Below, one piece after another: positions 24,491-34,068 of a stretch of 63,404 nt of DNA (positions are counted from its first letter, which is position 1; each line of letters begins with the position of its first letter). The DNA is taken from contig DAOSWM010000014.1 in NCBI GenBank assembly GCA_035380045.1, positions 1-63,404 on the forward strand, given 5' to 3'. The position numbers and the translations under genes are program-made. The notes beneath the pieces were generated by a model. That model was not told the DNA's origin. It was given only the letters and a program-made list of their open reading frames with translations, and made no database searches. This stretch comes from DAOSWM01 sp035380045. GTDB lineage: Bacteria > Bacteroidota > Bacteroidia > Bacteroidales > Tenuifilaceae.

Positions 24491-25060
24491 TTACCCCACT
24501 CCCAACGGGAACTCATTTATTGGGGTATATATTGGGCCAGTAGGACGTAGCTCGCTCCTAAAATGAATTACAGATTGTACACTTACTCTATGAAACACAA
24601 AATCTGAGTATCCATGAATTAGGCGTTGTAGCATTAAAGGTTCATGAATACCCCTAACTCGCCCTAGGGTTAAGTGCGGATTAAAAGCACGCTGGTCATC
24701 TGAAAAACCATAGGAAGAGATAACCTGAACTACATCCCTCTTAATTTTTGTTAGCTGCATACAACGCTCAATTCCTACCCAAATAACTTTCGGATTGGAC
24801 GGGTTGCCAAAATAACCAAGCCCTTTAACTTCAATTTCAAAAGGATGATGAGCCGCAAGGGTGCTTTTCAAGTCATTTCCAATCATAGGGATATGGTCTA
24901 CAGGCGTATCGCCCATGAAAAAAAGTGTAAGGTGAAGAGAATCGGCAGCAACCCACTTTATCTCATTAGCAGGAAACTTTCCCCTCAACTCGCCCCAAAC
25001 ATCTAGCAAGGGAGCCTCGATAGGAATTTTAATGGCAATAAAGGTTCTAACCAGATTCAT
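24491..25060 (-). CDS. thpR: RNA 2',3'-cyclic phosphodiesterase ThpR (LigT family)
   Basis: 2H phosphoesterase that opens 2',3'-cyclic phosphates on RNA ends. It has 189 residues from the ATG at 25060, although a neighbouring ATG is also possible. The two catalytic HxT motifs are HLT at 43-45 (SLHLTLFFMG) and HLT at 129-131 (FNPHLTLGRV), with the usual RTFIAIKIP start. It is a single gene, convergent with the sigma-54 gene (11 bases apart) and preceded by a full-match -7 box. Confidence 0.93.
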   Translation of the reverse strand: MNLVRTFIAIKIPIEAPLLDVWGELRGKFPANEIKWVAADSLHLTLFFMGDTPVDHIPMIGNDLKSTLAAHHPFEIEVKGLGYFGNPSNPKVIWVGIERCMQLTKIKRDVVQVISSYGFSDDQRAFNPHLTLGRVRGIHEPLMLQRLIHGYSDFVFHRVSVQSVIHFRSELRPTGPIYTPINEFPLGVG

Positions 25061-25089
25061 CATTTTTTCTGAGATTTTACACAAAACAA

Positions 25090-25097
25090 CAAATATA
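25090..25097 (-). promoter_or_regulatory. -7 promoter box for thpR
   Basis: Minus-strand TATATTTG, an exact TAnnTTTG match, 30 bases upstream of the chosen thpR start. No convincing -33 TTTG is seen. Confidence 0.45.
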
Positions 25098-25202
25098 CGT
25101 CATGAACGTATTAAAACTATCCATTAAACATATTTTATTGCACAACAAAACACCAAAGTATCATTTTTTTGTACATTTAGGGTCTGAAAAAACATAAATA
25201 GT

Positions 25203-25862
25203 ATGAGTAATTCAAAAAGATTTGCCGTAGTACTTGCAGGCTGTGGTGTGTATGACGGAGCTGAGATACATGAAGCAACCATGACCCTATACGCCATCGC
25301 ACTTGAAGGAGCCACCTATGAGATTTTCGCACCAAACATTCCACAGCATCATGTGGTGAACCATATTACCGGTGAAGAGATGAACGAAAAGAGGAATGTG
25401 CTAGTAGAAGCTGCTCGAGTTGCAAGGGGAAACATAAAACCGCTAAGCGATTACGATCCCAATAACTTCGATGCACTCATATTCCCCGGTGGCTTTGGGG
25501 TTGCCAAAAACCTCTGTACCTTCGCATTTGAGGGCGTTTATTGTTCCGTAAACCCAGAGGTTGAAAATGCAATTTTAAGAACTCACGCCATTAAAAAACC
25601 CATTGGAGCGTTATGTATCTCCCCGGTCCTCTTAGCCAAAGTGCTTAAAAAAGGATGTTTAACCATTGGCTCCGACGACACCACAGCAAATGCCATTGAG
25701 CAACTTGGGGCTAAACATCAGAGCACCCAGCATGGGCAAGTTGCAGTTGACAAGGAGAATCTTTTATTTACCACGCCCTGCTATATGCTTAACTCCTCAA
25801 TTGTTGACATAGCTGATGACGCTAAAGCCGTAGTAAGAGAAATGGTTAACCACATCAAGTAG
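25203..25862 (+). CDS. elbB: Isoprenoid biosynthesis glyoxalase ElbB
   Basis: DJ-1/PfpI-superfamily protein, known in Escherichia coli as a glyoxalase implicated in isoprenoid metabolism. The 219 residues open FAVVLAGCGVYDGAEIHEATMTLYAI, the ElbB signature, with ALIFPGGFGVAKNLCTFAFEG in the middle and the nucleophile-elbow cysteine in GALCISPVLLAKVL. It is full length. It is monocistronic, with a 60-base gap to the SpoIIE-type sensor gene; no isoprenoid genes are nearby, so its physiological role is only inferred. Confidence 0.94.
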   Translation: MSNSKRFAVVLAGCGVYDGAEIHEATMTLYAIALEGATYEIFAPNIPQHHVVNHITGEEMNEKRNVLVEAARVARGNIKPLSDYDPNNFDALIFPGGFGVAKNLCTFAFEGVYCSVNPEVENAILRTHAIKKPIGALCISPVLLAKVLKKGCLTIGSDDTTANAIEQLGAKHQSTQHGQVAVDKENLLFTTPCYMLNSSIVDIADDAKAVVREMVNHIK

Positions 25863-25929
25863 CCTAAATCTACCTTCACAAGAGTAATTTTTATGTTGAA
25901 ATTTTTTTAAAGTATTTCAGGTGAACTTT

Positions 25930-28900
25930 ATGCAAAGATTTTTTTTCATTATCCAAATAATCGTCACGCTTCTTTCTGTTAGCATAAAAATTTCTGCGCA
26001 AGAAATTGGACAACTTTCATTAAAGAACTTCACTCATCGCGAATACCTTGGGCACTCACAGAACTGGGCTGTAGTTCAAGACTACAGGGGGTTAATTTAT
26101 GTTGCAAACAACACGGGAGTCCTCGAGTACGATGGACACACGTGGCGAACCATCCCAATAAACGGAGCACTTGCCAGATGCCTTGACACGGATAACAATG
26201 GCAGGGTTTGGGTAGGAGGACAAGACGAGCTTGGCTATATAGCGGCAGACTCATCGAACACAATGAGGTATTTCTCTCTTAACCATCTTATTGACGATGC
26301 GTGCAAACCTCTCGGCCTGGTTCGACAGGTTTATGTAACCCCCATGGGTATTTTCTTTAGCACAAATAACTGCATAATTCGTATTACCGAAGGAACCTCT
26401 GTTAGCTGGTTCCCAAAAACTATTTTCCATAGAACCTACTTCGTTTCAAACAATATTTATACAATTCAACCAAATGTTGGGCTCACCATTCTTGAGGAAG
26501 ATTCGTTAAGACTGGTTCCAAAGGGCGACATGTTTGATAAGATTAGGATATACTGCATGGTACCATTTGACAGGAATCACATTTTACTGGGCACACAAAA
26601 CAGCGGCTTCTTCCTATACAACACAAGTGCTTTAACCGACAACACCATTCCACCCGATTCAATTATAAAACCCTTCAACACAAGTAATAATCAGTTTTTT
26701 AAGGACAACTGGGTGTATAATGGTATTCGGTTACCTAATGGCGATTTTGCCATTGGAACCTATAGAGGGGGCGTTGCCGTTTTTAACTCAGCCGGACAAA
26801 TAAACCACTTCATTGGGAAAGAGCAGGGGTTACAGGATGAATCAATATGGTATATTAACCACGACAGCCAGGAAAACATTTGGCTGGCGCTTAATAATGG
26901 CATTTCATACGCCTCAATAAACTCCCAAATCACCTATTTCAACGAATCGATGGGCTACCAAGGAGTTCTCCAATCGGTAGTTAGACATAACGGCAAAATA
27001 CTCGTAAGCTCAAACGCTGGTGTATTTGCCCTCGAGGGCAAGCGATTTAAACGAGTTGATGGAATACTGAACCTTAGCTGGGAAATGAAAAACGTAACCT
27101 CTTCCAACGGGAAAATTGCTACACTTGCAGCTACGGGAGACGGCATATACGAAATCATTGGAGGGAAAGCAGAACTCATTCAAAATGGCGCTTCACCCGC
27201 GTTCAGCATCCTGCAATCAAAATTTCACAAAAACATAGTTTACGTTGGGCTTTACGATGGGTTAGGGATTTTAACCTACAAAAACGGCCAGTGGGAATTT
27301 GTTGGAAAACTCAACAATATTTCAGGCAGAATATACTCTGTTGATGAAGATAACGAAGGAAACATCTGGTTCATTGTGAGGTATAACGGAGTATATAAAA
27401 TTAAAATTAGCAACCCGTTAAGCCTTCAAGTTGAAGAAACCGATGTTTTCGTCAAGCTCCCCCATTCCCCAAAATTCGATGAAGACGCCCGTGTAAACTA
27501 CATTTATGGCAGCATAAAAGTATCAACCGAAAAGGGGCTTTCACAATTCCAACCACTTAGCCAAAGCTTCGTGGCCGATTCATCTTTAGGAACTGAATTC
27601 ACCGACGGCAATACTGGAATTCGAATATACACAAGTGACGCTAAAGGGAACCTCTGGTTTGAAGCGTTCAGGGAATCGCATACCCGATGGATTGAAAGAG
27701 CCGTTATGAACAGTGAGGGCACATTCCTGCGAATTCCAGGAGAACTCAACGCAATCCCAAAGATGATTTTTTACGGAGTTTATAATGAAAGTAATGGAGT
27801 AACATGGATTGCCGGCTCGGATGCTCTTTTTCGGTTCGATCCCGAAGTAAATAAGGGGGGAAGGAAAATTCCACGCGTTTTAATCAGGAAGGTAAATATT
27901 AGTAATAACGGAACTCTGTTTGGAGGAGCTTTCTTCCAACCATGTAGCGATGGATACACTAATTGCACTGGGACTCTTCAACCTTCAAATGAGTTCCCCA
28001 TTCTTTCCTACGCAAACAACTCCATCTCGTTCGATTTTTCTTCTCCATACTTCGACAACGAGAACCGAACATTGTTCTCATTTATGCTCAAGGGGTTCGA
28101 TGAAACTTGGTCGGAATGGATACCTATGAAGCATAAAGAGTACACCAATCTTACGTACGGAACCTACCAGTTCATGGTGAAAGCACTTAGCATTTACGAC
28201 ATCGAAAGCCCCGTTGCCACATACTCATTCACCATCCTTCGCCCGTGGTATCATCATCCAGCAGCATACTTCTTCTATATCGTTCTGCTTATTTTAATAA
28301 TCAGTATCTCCGTTGGAATAAAAACCAAGATGCTAAAAACATCTAACCTTCGGCTTCAAAAGCTTGTTGCCCAAAGAACCAAGGAGATTAGCGAGCAACA
28401 AACCGATATTCTTGAAAAGAACGAGGAGCTTACTCAGCAGAAGGAAGAACTTCAAAGCCAACGAGATGAACTTCAAGAGCAGAACAAGCAAATTCGCGCC
28501 AGCTTGCAGTACGCATTAACCATTCAGCAAGCTATTCTCCCAGAGAAACAAACCCTCAATAAATACTTTGAGAACTTCGTTGTTTTCAAACCTAAGGATG
28601 TTGTTTCGGGCGACTTCTTCTGGTTCTCACATTTAAAAAACCAGGTTAATAATGTTGAAAAACTTTTCGTTGCCGTTGTCGACTGTACTGGACATGGTGT
28701 GCCTGGAGCTTTCATGAGCCTTATTGGTAACAGGATGCTCAGCGAAATTATAAACGAACGAAAGATTTTTAACCCGGCAACAATTTTAAGAGAACTCAAT
28801 AACCAGCTAAACATAGTTCTCCATCAGGATTCCTCTGAGAACTTCGATGGTATGGACGTTTGCCTGTGTTCCATTGAGAAAGCCAACGCTGAACAGTTCT

Positions 28901-29289
28901 ATGTTACATTTGCCGGAGCAAACAGACCGCTTTTCTACTACACCCAGGGCTCTGATAAAATTAATGTTGTGAAAGGAAACCGAAAATCGATTGGCGGGCT
29001 AATGCCCGATATTGACAATGAGTTTGAGAACAAGCAAATTATTCTGAGTCCAAATGATATGCTTTTCCTTTGTACTGATGGTTTGCAAGACCAGAATAAT
29101 GACGCCAGTAAAAAATTCACTAGCTACAGGTTCCACAACCTTTTGCTTTCGAATATTGACAAGCCCATGGAAGAAATCGGAAGCACAATAATTGAAACTT
29201 ACGAGAACTTTAAGGGCCACGCATACCAGCGCGACGATATAACGATTCTGGGGATTAAACTACCCCAAAAAAATTCCTTTGAGGAGTAA
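25930..29289 (+). CDS. Beta-propeller sensor fused to SpoIIE-type PP2C phosphatase
   Basis: Large membrane signalling protein, 1119 residues from the ATG at 25930 (a GTG three codons up is possible). A signal peptide (1-24, ISAQ) is followed by a two-component-type beta-propeller sensor (about 30-640), a Y_Y_Y Ig-like domain (about 690-775, ending YSFTILRPWYHHP), one membrane helix (about 776-796), a long coiled coil (about 800-865) with QQKEELQSQRDELQEQ, and a C-terminal SpoIIE phosphatase (about 870-1110) with VVSGDFFWF, VAVVDCTGHGVPGAFMSLIG and CTDGLQDQNN. It replaces the usual histidine kinase output by a phosphatase. It may dephosphorylate an anti-sigma antagonist (inference); no such partner is adjacent. 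Confidence 0.92.
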   Translation: MQRFFFIIQIIVTLLSVSIKISAQEIGQLSLKNFTHREYLGHSQNWAVVQDYRGLIYVANNTGVLEYDGHTWRTIPINGALARCLDTDNNGRVWVGGQDELGYIAADSSNTMRYFSLNHLIDDACKPLGLVRQVYVTPMGIFFSTNNCIIRITEGTSVSWFPKTIFHRTYFVSNNIYTIQPNVGLTILEEDSLRLVPKGDMFDKIRIYCMVPFDRNHILLGTQNSGFFLYNTSALTDNTIPPDSIIKPFNTSNNQFFKDNWVYNGIRLPNGDFAIGTYRGGVAVFNSAGQINHFIGKEQGLQDESIWYINHDSQENIWLALNNGISYASINSQITYFNESMGYQGVLQSVVRHNGKILVSSNAGVFALEGKRFKRVDGILNLSWEMKNVTSSNGKIATLAATGDGIYEIIGGKAELIQNGASPAFSILQSKFHKNIVYVGLYDGLGILTYKNGQWEFVGKLNNISGRIYSVDEDNEGNIWFIVRYNGVYKIKISNPLSLQVEETDVFVKLPHSPKFDEDARVNYIYGSIKVSTEKGLSQFQPLSQSFVADSSLGTEFTDGNTGIRIYTSDAKGNLWFEAFRESHTRWIERAVMNSEGTFLRIPGELNAIPKMIFYGVYNESNGVTWIAGSDALFRFDPEVNKGGRKIPRVLIRKVNISNNGTLFGGAFFQPCSDGYTNCTGTLQPSNEFPILSYANNSISFDFSSPYFDNENRTLFSFMLKGFDETWSEWIPMKHKEYTNLTYGTYQFMVKALSIYDIESPVATYSFTILRPWYHHPAAYFFYIVLLILIISISVGIKTKMLKTSNLRLQKLVAQRTKEISEQQTDILEKNEELTQQKEELQSQRDELQEQNKQIRASLQYALTIQQAILPEKQTLNKYFENFVVFKPKDVVSGDFFWFSHLKNQVNNVEKLFVAVVDCTGHGVPGAFMSLIGNRMLSEIINERKIFNPATILRELNNQLNIVLHQDSSENFDGMDVCLCSIEKANAEQFYVTFAGANRPLFYYTQGSDKINVVKGNRKSIGGLMPDIDNEFENKQIILSPNDMLFLCTDGLQDQNNDASKKFTSYRFHNLLLSNIDKPMEEIGSTIIETYENFKGHAYQRDDITILGIKLPQKNSFEE

Positions 29290-29296
29290 AATTATT

Positions 29297-30160
29297 TCAG
29301 AAAATTGAAATCAACAAAACTCCTGCGAGCATAATTAATGAACCAACCAAACGGGAGGCGGTTCCCTTTTCCTTAAAAAACCAGTAACCCGCTAATACTA
29401 CTAGCACTGCACTCGTTCGCTTAATCGAAATCACATAGGCAACCAGGGTTATGTTTATGGCAAGCATTTGAAAAATAAGCGTTGCGGCACCCAGCAACCC
29501 TATTGGCAAGTACTTTCGCCACCTTGTTACCATTTCGGGAGCATTCCTTCTAACCCTAAGGAGAACTATTGGGGTCATTGCCAATGCAATGAAAACATTT
29601 ACAGAAACCGCCCAGAATAAAGGCGATGAAGCCTTTACTCCCATCTTATCGAAGTTCGAGGTTATGGACCAAATAAATGCAACCAGAAGCATGTAACGGG
29701 GCCCTTTTTCGTAAACCAACGACCTAAAGGGAGCCCAAAAACCCTTTTTTATTTCCTTGATATTTAAAAAGTATGATCCTAACACTATTAGTATCACTCC
29801 CACAAAACCAGCAAAAGTTGGAAACTCCCCTACAATAACAGGCGATGTAACCAATAGAAACAGTGGAGTAAAGGCAACCATTGGAACTGTTAGCGATATA
29901 TCGGAATGACTCAAAGCCTTCATGTACAAAATGGTTGTTATCACATTCAACCCTCCGCCAACAACCATCGCCAACCAGAAATTAGCAGTTAACACCGGAA
30001 TTTCAATAATAAAAAGCAGCGGTAAAAGGAACGGCAGTGAGTACAACCTGTAAGCCCAAGCTACAAGGTACGCGTTACTACTACGTAAACTTTTTTTGCT
30101 AAAAATATCCTTTGCCGCTTCGCTAACGGCAGTTAGCACTGAAAGAATTAACCATGACAT
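29297..30160 (-). CDS. EamA/DMT superfamily transporter
   Basis: Inner-membrane transporter with about ten helices in two EamA repeats (roughly residues 1-140 and 150-287). It has 287 residues from the ATG at 30160; a GTG at 30169 overlaps the upstream TAG stop and may couple translation. Features include VLTAVSEAAKDIFSKKSLRSSNAYL and the second-repeat segment ISIKRTSAVLVVLAGYWFFKEK. The substrate (a metabolite, an amino acid or a sugar) cannot be inferred. It follows the YihY/BrkB gene closely on the same strand. Confidence 0.9.
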   Translation of the reverse strand: MSWLILSVLTAVSEAAKDIFSKKSLRSSNAYLVAWAYRLYSLPFLLPLLFIIEIPVLTANFWLAMVVGGGLNVITTILYMKALSHSDISLTVPMVAFTPLFLLVTSPVIVGEFPTFAGFVGVILIVLGSYFLNIKEIKKGFWAPFRSLVYEKGPRYMLLVAFIWSITSNFDKMGVKASSPLFWAVSVNVFIALAMTPIVLLRVRRNAPEMVTRWRKYLPIGLLGAATLIFQMLAINITLVAYVISIKRTSAVLVVLAGYWFFKEKGTASRLVGSLIMLAGVLLISIF

Positions 30161-30168
30161 TGGGAACA

Positions 30169-31521
30169 CTATAAATCTTTTACCAGCATATTCTCGGGGA
30201 GGTTCTCCATTTGTAAGGACAGGGATTCGTTATACATCAGAATTCTTTGCATCAGCGTGTTATCAATATCAACTGTAGTTCCTTCCCTGTCGATAGCATT
30301 CATAATGTACGAAATGGTAAACTTTTCAATATACTGGGCTGGTTGATAGGCCGGATTCTTTGGCTCCTTGGTATATGTAAGCGAAACGATTCTGCAATCT
30401 TCAAGTATATCAAGCACTAACCTAACTAACCTTATTGGTAATTTCAGCTCCCTTGATAATTCCTGAGCCGTTAGGGGCATTTCGCCCATGGCAAACCTTT
30501 TTACAATTCGGTTAACAATTAGCAATGCAATAATTCGGGTTGAGTAATGGCTAATATTTTCTGTTTCAGTCTCAAACTCATAAAGGCTCTGGTTCTGGCT
30601 AGCAAACGAAATTTCAGCACCAAACAGCACAATTAACCAGCTGAGTTGTAACCAAGCCAATAGCAGGGGTATTGCAGCAAAACTCCCGTAAATAGCATTG
30701 TATTTCGATACGCCAACCTGCAAGTCGATATAAAACCACTGCACGAAGCTGAACGCAGTTCCTGCCAAAATTCCTGCAACAGCTCCCGCTGTTATATTAA
30801 CCTTTGTATTGGGCATTACAATATAAATGGTAGTGAACAGAATCCAAATAATTATGAAGGGAGCAAATTTCAGCATAAACAGAAGGAAAGGGCTTACCAT
30901 GCTAAGCAGATTAATCTCCTGGGAAAGCTTTGAAATTTGGGTAGCTGCAAAAACTGTAAATCCGCTTGAAGCAATCATAAGAACCGGTGCAATCACCATC
31001 ATTGATAGGTAATCGCTAAATTTTCTTGCCAGGGTTCTCCCTTTCGAAATTTGCCATATATCGTTGAAAGAGTTCTCAATATGCCCAAAAACCTTAAGTA
31101 CAGAGTAGAACAGTACAGCAACACCAATTCCGGCAATTAGTCCACCACCCGTTCGCTGAAGCAGCGAGTCGGAAAAGCTTATGAGACGATTGAGAACCTC
31201 CTCCTGCCCCTGAAAGTTCTGCAGAAGCTGATTTCGCAAGTATTTGTCGAGGCCAAAACCCTTTGCTATGCCAAATCCCATTGCCAAAATGGGTACAATG
31301 GACATAAGGGTAAAAAAGGTTAAGGCCGATGCCCGTAACAAAACCTTATCCTCCGAGAACCCCCTGAGCGCCAATAGTAAAACCCGGAGATAGCGTAACA
31401 GCTTTGACTTCAAGGGAGGATACTCATCTAAACTTTTACTCCAAATTCCATGGGTTAAAAACTTTTTCAGATTAGTGTAAATAAACACTATTGATTTATT
31501 GCGACCCGATAAACTTTTCAT
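30169..31521 (-). CDS. YihY/BrkB family membrane protein with C-terminal wHTH
   Basis: A 450-residue member of the YihY/virulence factor BrkB (UPF0761) family. It has about six membrane helices (about 55-330) including LRASALTFFTLMSIVPILAMGFGIAKG, typical of the family, and a C-terminal soluble stretch (about 345-450). That stretch reads IALLIVNRIVKRFAMGEMPLTAQELSRELKLPIRLVRLVLDILEDCRIVSLT and looks like a winged-helix domain. The old annotation as ribonuclease BN is wrong for this family; the function remains unclear. Its stop touches the DMT transporter start. Confidence 0.92.
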   Translation of the reverse strand: MKSLSGRNKSIVFIYTNLKKFLTHGIWSKSLDEYPPLKSKLLRYLRVLLLALRGFSEDKVLLRASALTFFTLMSIVPILAMGFGIAKGFGLDKYLRNQLLQNFQGQEEVLNRLISFSDSLLQRTGGGLIAGIGVAVLFYSVLKVFGHIENSFNDIWQISKGRTLARKFSDYLSMMVIAPVLMIASSGFTVFAATQISKLSQEINLLSMVSPFLLFMLKFAPFIIIWILFTTIYIVMPNTKVNITAGAVAGILAGTAFSFVQWFYIDLQVGVSKYNAIYGSFAAIPLLLAWLQLSWLIVLFGAEISFASQNQSLYEFETETENISHYSTRIIALLIVNRIVKRFAMGEMPLTAQELSRELKLPIRLVRLVLDILEDCRIVSLTYTKEPKNPAYQPAQYIEKFTISYIMNAIDREGTTVDIDNTLMQRILMYNESLSLQMENLPENMLVKDL

Positions 31522-31653
31522 AACCCCATATTTTTGGTTAGTAAAAAACTTCCGAAGTTGTTAACTTTGAAGTAAAAGTAATAAATTTATTAATGTTAAC
31601 GCAATAAGCCTTATATTCAGAATTTGTAAAACACTATTTTAGCAGAAAAAAAA

Positions 31654-32619
31654 TTGTTTCAACTCAGAAAATCAACTATACTTTTCATAAGGCTTGGCGT
31701 TGCAGCTTTTGCCTACGGATTCATAATTTATAAGTTGTGTGATTATAGCTGGCACGAAATATCTTCGGTTTTTCAAACATCCCTAAATAGCAGCAGCCCT
31801 GTTTTTTTATTCCTTTTTACAGCCTTAATGCCTATAAACTGGTTAATTGAAGCCTTCAAATGGAAGTTTTCTCTGAAAGATTTCGAAAGAATTGGATTAA
31901 TAGAAGCGTATAAAAGCGTTTGGTATGGTATTGTTACGGGCATAATTACACCTAACAGAATTGGAGAACCCGTTGGTAAAATCGCATTAATTTCGAAGAA
32001 TAATAGGGGAAAAGCGTTGCTTGTTGCCTTTTGGTGTAGCGCTTCGCAACAAGTTGCAACTGTATTTTTTGGTGTAGTTGGTTTAACAATTTGGACCTAT
32101 AGTAGCAATTTAAAGAATATTGTTTCTCAAAATTTAACAGCATACATTTCCGTAATTGTTCTAGCAATCACAGCTTTACTATTTTTTATTTTAAAAATAA
32201 ATTGGTTTTCCGCCTTTCTTGGGAAGAAAAAAATTACCAAACGTTTTCTTTCCGGAGAAAACCTTTCTTTAAACATTTCGATAAAACAAAGTTTTATAAT
32301 TATTGGATTAAGCATTCTTCGATACTTAATTTTTTCATCCCAGTTTATACTTATTCTTCAGTTTTTTGGCGTTGACTCCAAAATAATGCTGCTTTTCTCA
32401 GCCATTGCACTAACCTATATGGCAACCAGCTTTATTCCAACCTTTTTCTTCTCCGAAGCTGGAGTTAGAACCGGATTTGCGCTCGCATTCATTGGCACCC
32501 TAACTAGCAATTCAGTTGCTATTATTTCAGGTACTATTCTGCTTTGGGTTCTAAACGTAGGACTACCAGCAGCAATTGCAACTTGGTTTCCATGGCACAG
32601 CAAAATAAATCAGAATTAA
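31654..32619 (+). CDS. Lysylphosphatidylglycerol synthase TM-like (UPF0104) flippase-type protein
   Basis: A 321-residue membrane protein with about eight helices, of the LPG_synthase_TM/UPF0104 family. Its resemblance is to the flippase half of MprF. The characteristic region SVWYGIVTGIITPNRIGEPVGKIALISK and the late LLFSAIALTYMATSFIPTFFFSEAGVRTG are both present. No synthase domain is attached. The start is a TTG at 31654, with no better codon seen. Lipid flipping is a family inference only. It lies 62 bases upstream of miaB, which has its own promoter. Confidence 0.87.
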   Translation: MFQLRKSTILFIRLGVAAFAYGFIIYKLCDYSWHEISSVFQTSLNSSSPVFLFLFTALMPINWLIEAFKWKFSLKDFERIGLIEAYKSVWYGIVTGIITPNRIGEPVGKIALISKNNRGKALLVAFWCSASQQVATVFFGVVGLTIWTYSSNLKNIVSQNLTAYISVIVLAITALLFFILKINWFSAFLGKKKITKRFLSGENLSLNISIKQSFIIIGLSILRYLIFSSQFILILQFFGVDSKIMLLFSAIALTYMATSFIPTFFFSEAGVRTGFALAFIGTLTSNSVAIISGTILLWVLNVGLPAAIATWFPWHSKINQN

Positions 32620-32623
32620 TTAA

Positions 32624-32657
32624 TTTGATTTTATTTTTTCCAAAACCATTACCTTTG
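32624..32657 (+). promoter_or_regulatory. Promoter of miaB
   Basis: TTTG (32624-32627), 22 bases, TACCTTTG (32650-32657), an exact -7 match. The inferred start is near 32663, about 19 bases before the ATG. Confidence 0.6.
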
Positions 32658-32681
32658 TTGCCCATAATAATGTGAGCAAAA

Positions 32682-34037
32682 ATGACAAGCATATCAACAG
32701 CAAATAAACCCAACAAAGTTTACATTGAAACCTACGGCTGCCAGATGAATGTTAACGATAGCGAAGTTGTAGCATCAATTCTACAAACCAACGGATACGG
32801 ACTAACCGAGAACATTGAGGATGCTGACGTAATTCTTATAAACACATGCTCAATACGTGAGAATGCAGAAACACGAGTTTGGGGCAGACTTGAAGTTTTT
32901 CGTCAGGTTAAAAAGAGCAAGCCATCCGTTCTGGTTGGTGTAATTGGCTGCATGGCCGAGAGGTTAAAAGAGAAACTAATTGAGGAGCAAAAAACGGTTG
33001 ACCTGGTTATTGGCCCCGATGCTTACCGTGAGCTACCCGTTCTTCTACGAGCAGCCGAGGGTGGACAGAAGGGCATAAACGTGCTTCTTTCGCGCGAGGA
33101 AACCTACGCCGATATTAGCCCGGTAAGGCTTGACAGAAACGGCGTATCGGCTTTCGTGTCAATTATGCGAGGTTGCAACAACATGTGCTCATACTGTGTT
33201 GTTCCCTACGTTAGAGGAGCCGAACGAAGCCGTGACCCTAAAACAATTATTCGAGAAGTAAAAGAACTTGTTGATGCGGGCTACCGTGAGGTAACTTTGC
33301 TTGGACAGAATGTTAACAGCTACAACTGGTCTGATAAAAACGGGGAAAGAACCAGCTTTGCAGATTTGCTTGAAATGGTTGCTAAGGTAAACTCAAACCT
33401 TCGCGTACGATTCTCCACATCACACCCAAAGGACATTTCCGACGAGGTAATTTACACCATGGCAATGTACGAGAATATATGCAACCATATTCACTTGCCG
33501 GTTCAATCGGGTTCAACCCGAATTCTTGAACTTATGAACCGTGGTTATACCCGCGAGTACTACATGAAGCGCATTGAAGCAATCAGGCATATTTTGCCCG
33601 ACTGCTCAATCTCAACCGATATTATTACCGGATTCTGCACCGAAACAGAACTCGACCACGACCAAACCCTACAGCTGATGCAATGGGTTGGTTACGATTT
33701 CGCCTTCATGTTCAAGTATTCTGAACGACCAAACACCAAGGCAGCCAGAAAACTTGCCGACGATGTTCCCGAAGATGTAAAAACCCAAAGGCTAACGCAA
33801 ATAATTGAACTTCAAGGGAAGCTCTCCGAGGAAAGTAAACAGAAGGATATTGGAAGGAGCTACGAGGTTCTGATTGAAGGCGAGTCGAAGAAATCGGCCG
33901 ACCATTTTTTTGGCCGAACCTCTCAGAATAAGGTGGTTGTTTTCCCCAGGGGAAATTACCGCATTGGCGACTATGCTTTTGTTCGAATAACCGATTGCAC
34001 ACAAGCCACCCTGCTTGGCGAAATTGTTGAAGAATAA
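32682..34037 (+). CDS. miaB: tRNA-2-methylthio-N6-dimethylallyladenosine synthase MiaB
   Basis: Radical SAM methylthiotransferase acting on i6A37 of tRNA. The 451 residues have the UPF0004 domain with cluster cysteines 20, 56 and 90 (YGCQMN, INTCSIRE, IGCMAER), the radical SAM site C165-x3-C169-x2-C172 (RGCNNMCSYC) and a C-terminal TRAM domain from about 380. All key cysteines are present. YGCQMNVNDSE is a strong MiaB signature against other MTTases. It has its own promoter upstream and a clear terminator after it. Confidence 0.96.
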   Translation: MTSISTANKPNKVYIETYGCQMNVNDSEVVASILQTNGYGLTENIEDADVILINTCSIRENAETRVWGRLEVFRQVKKSKPSVLVGVIGCMAERLKEKLIEEQKTVDLVIGPDAYRELPVLLRAAEGGQKGINVLLSREETYADISPVRLDRNGVSAFVSIMRGCNNMCSYCVVPYVRGAERSRDPKTIIREVKELVDAGYREVTLLGQNVNSYNWSDKNGERTSFADLLEMVAKVNSNLRVRFSTSHPKDISDEVIYTMAMYENICNHIHLPVQSGSTRILELMNRGYTREYYMKRIEAIRHILPDCSISTDIITGFCTETELDHDQTLQLMQWVGYDFAFMFKYSERPNTKAARKLADDVPEDVKTQRLTQIIELQGKLSEESKQKDIGRSYEVLIEGESKKSADHFFGRTSQNKVVVFPRGNYRIGDYAFVRITDCTQATLLGEIVEE

Positions 34038-34066
34038 AAAAAGGCCGGTTAAACCGGCCAATTTTA
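34036..34066. terminator. Terminator between miaB and the AT-hook gene
   Basis: GGCCGG (34043-34048) and CCGGCC (34054-34059), extendable toward the loop, follow an A-run and precede a T-rich stretch. The pattern can serve both the miaB and the opposing AT-hook gene. Confidence 0.85.
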
Positions 34067-34068
34067 TT

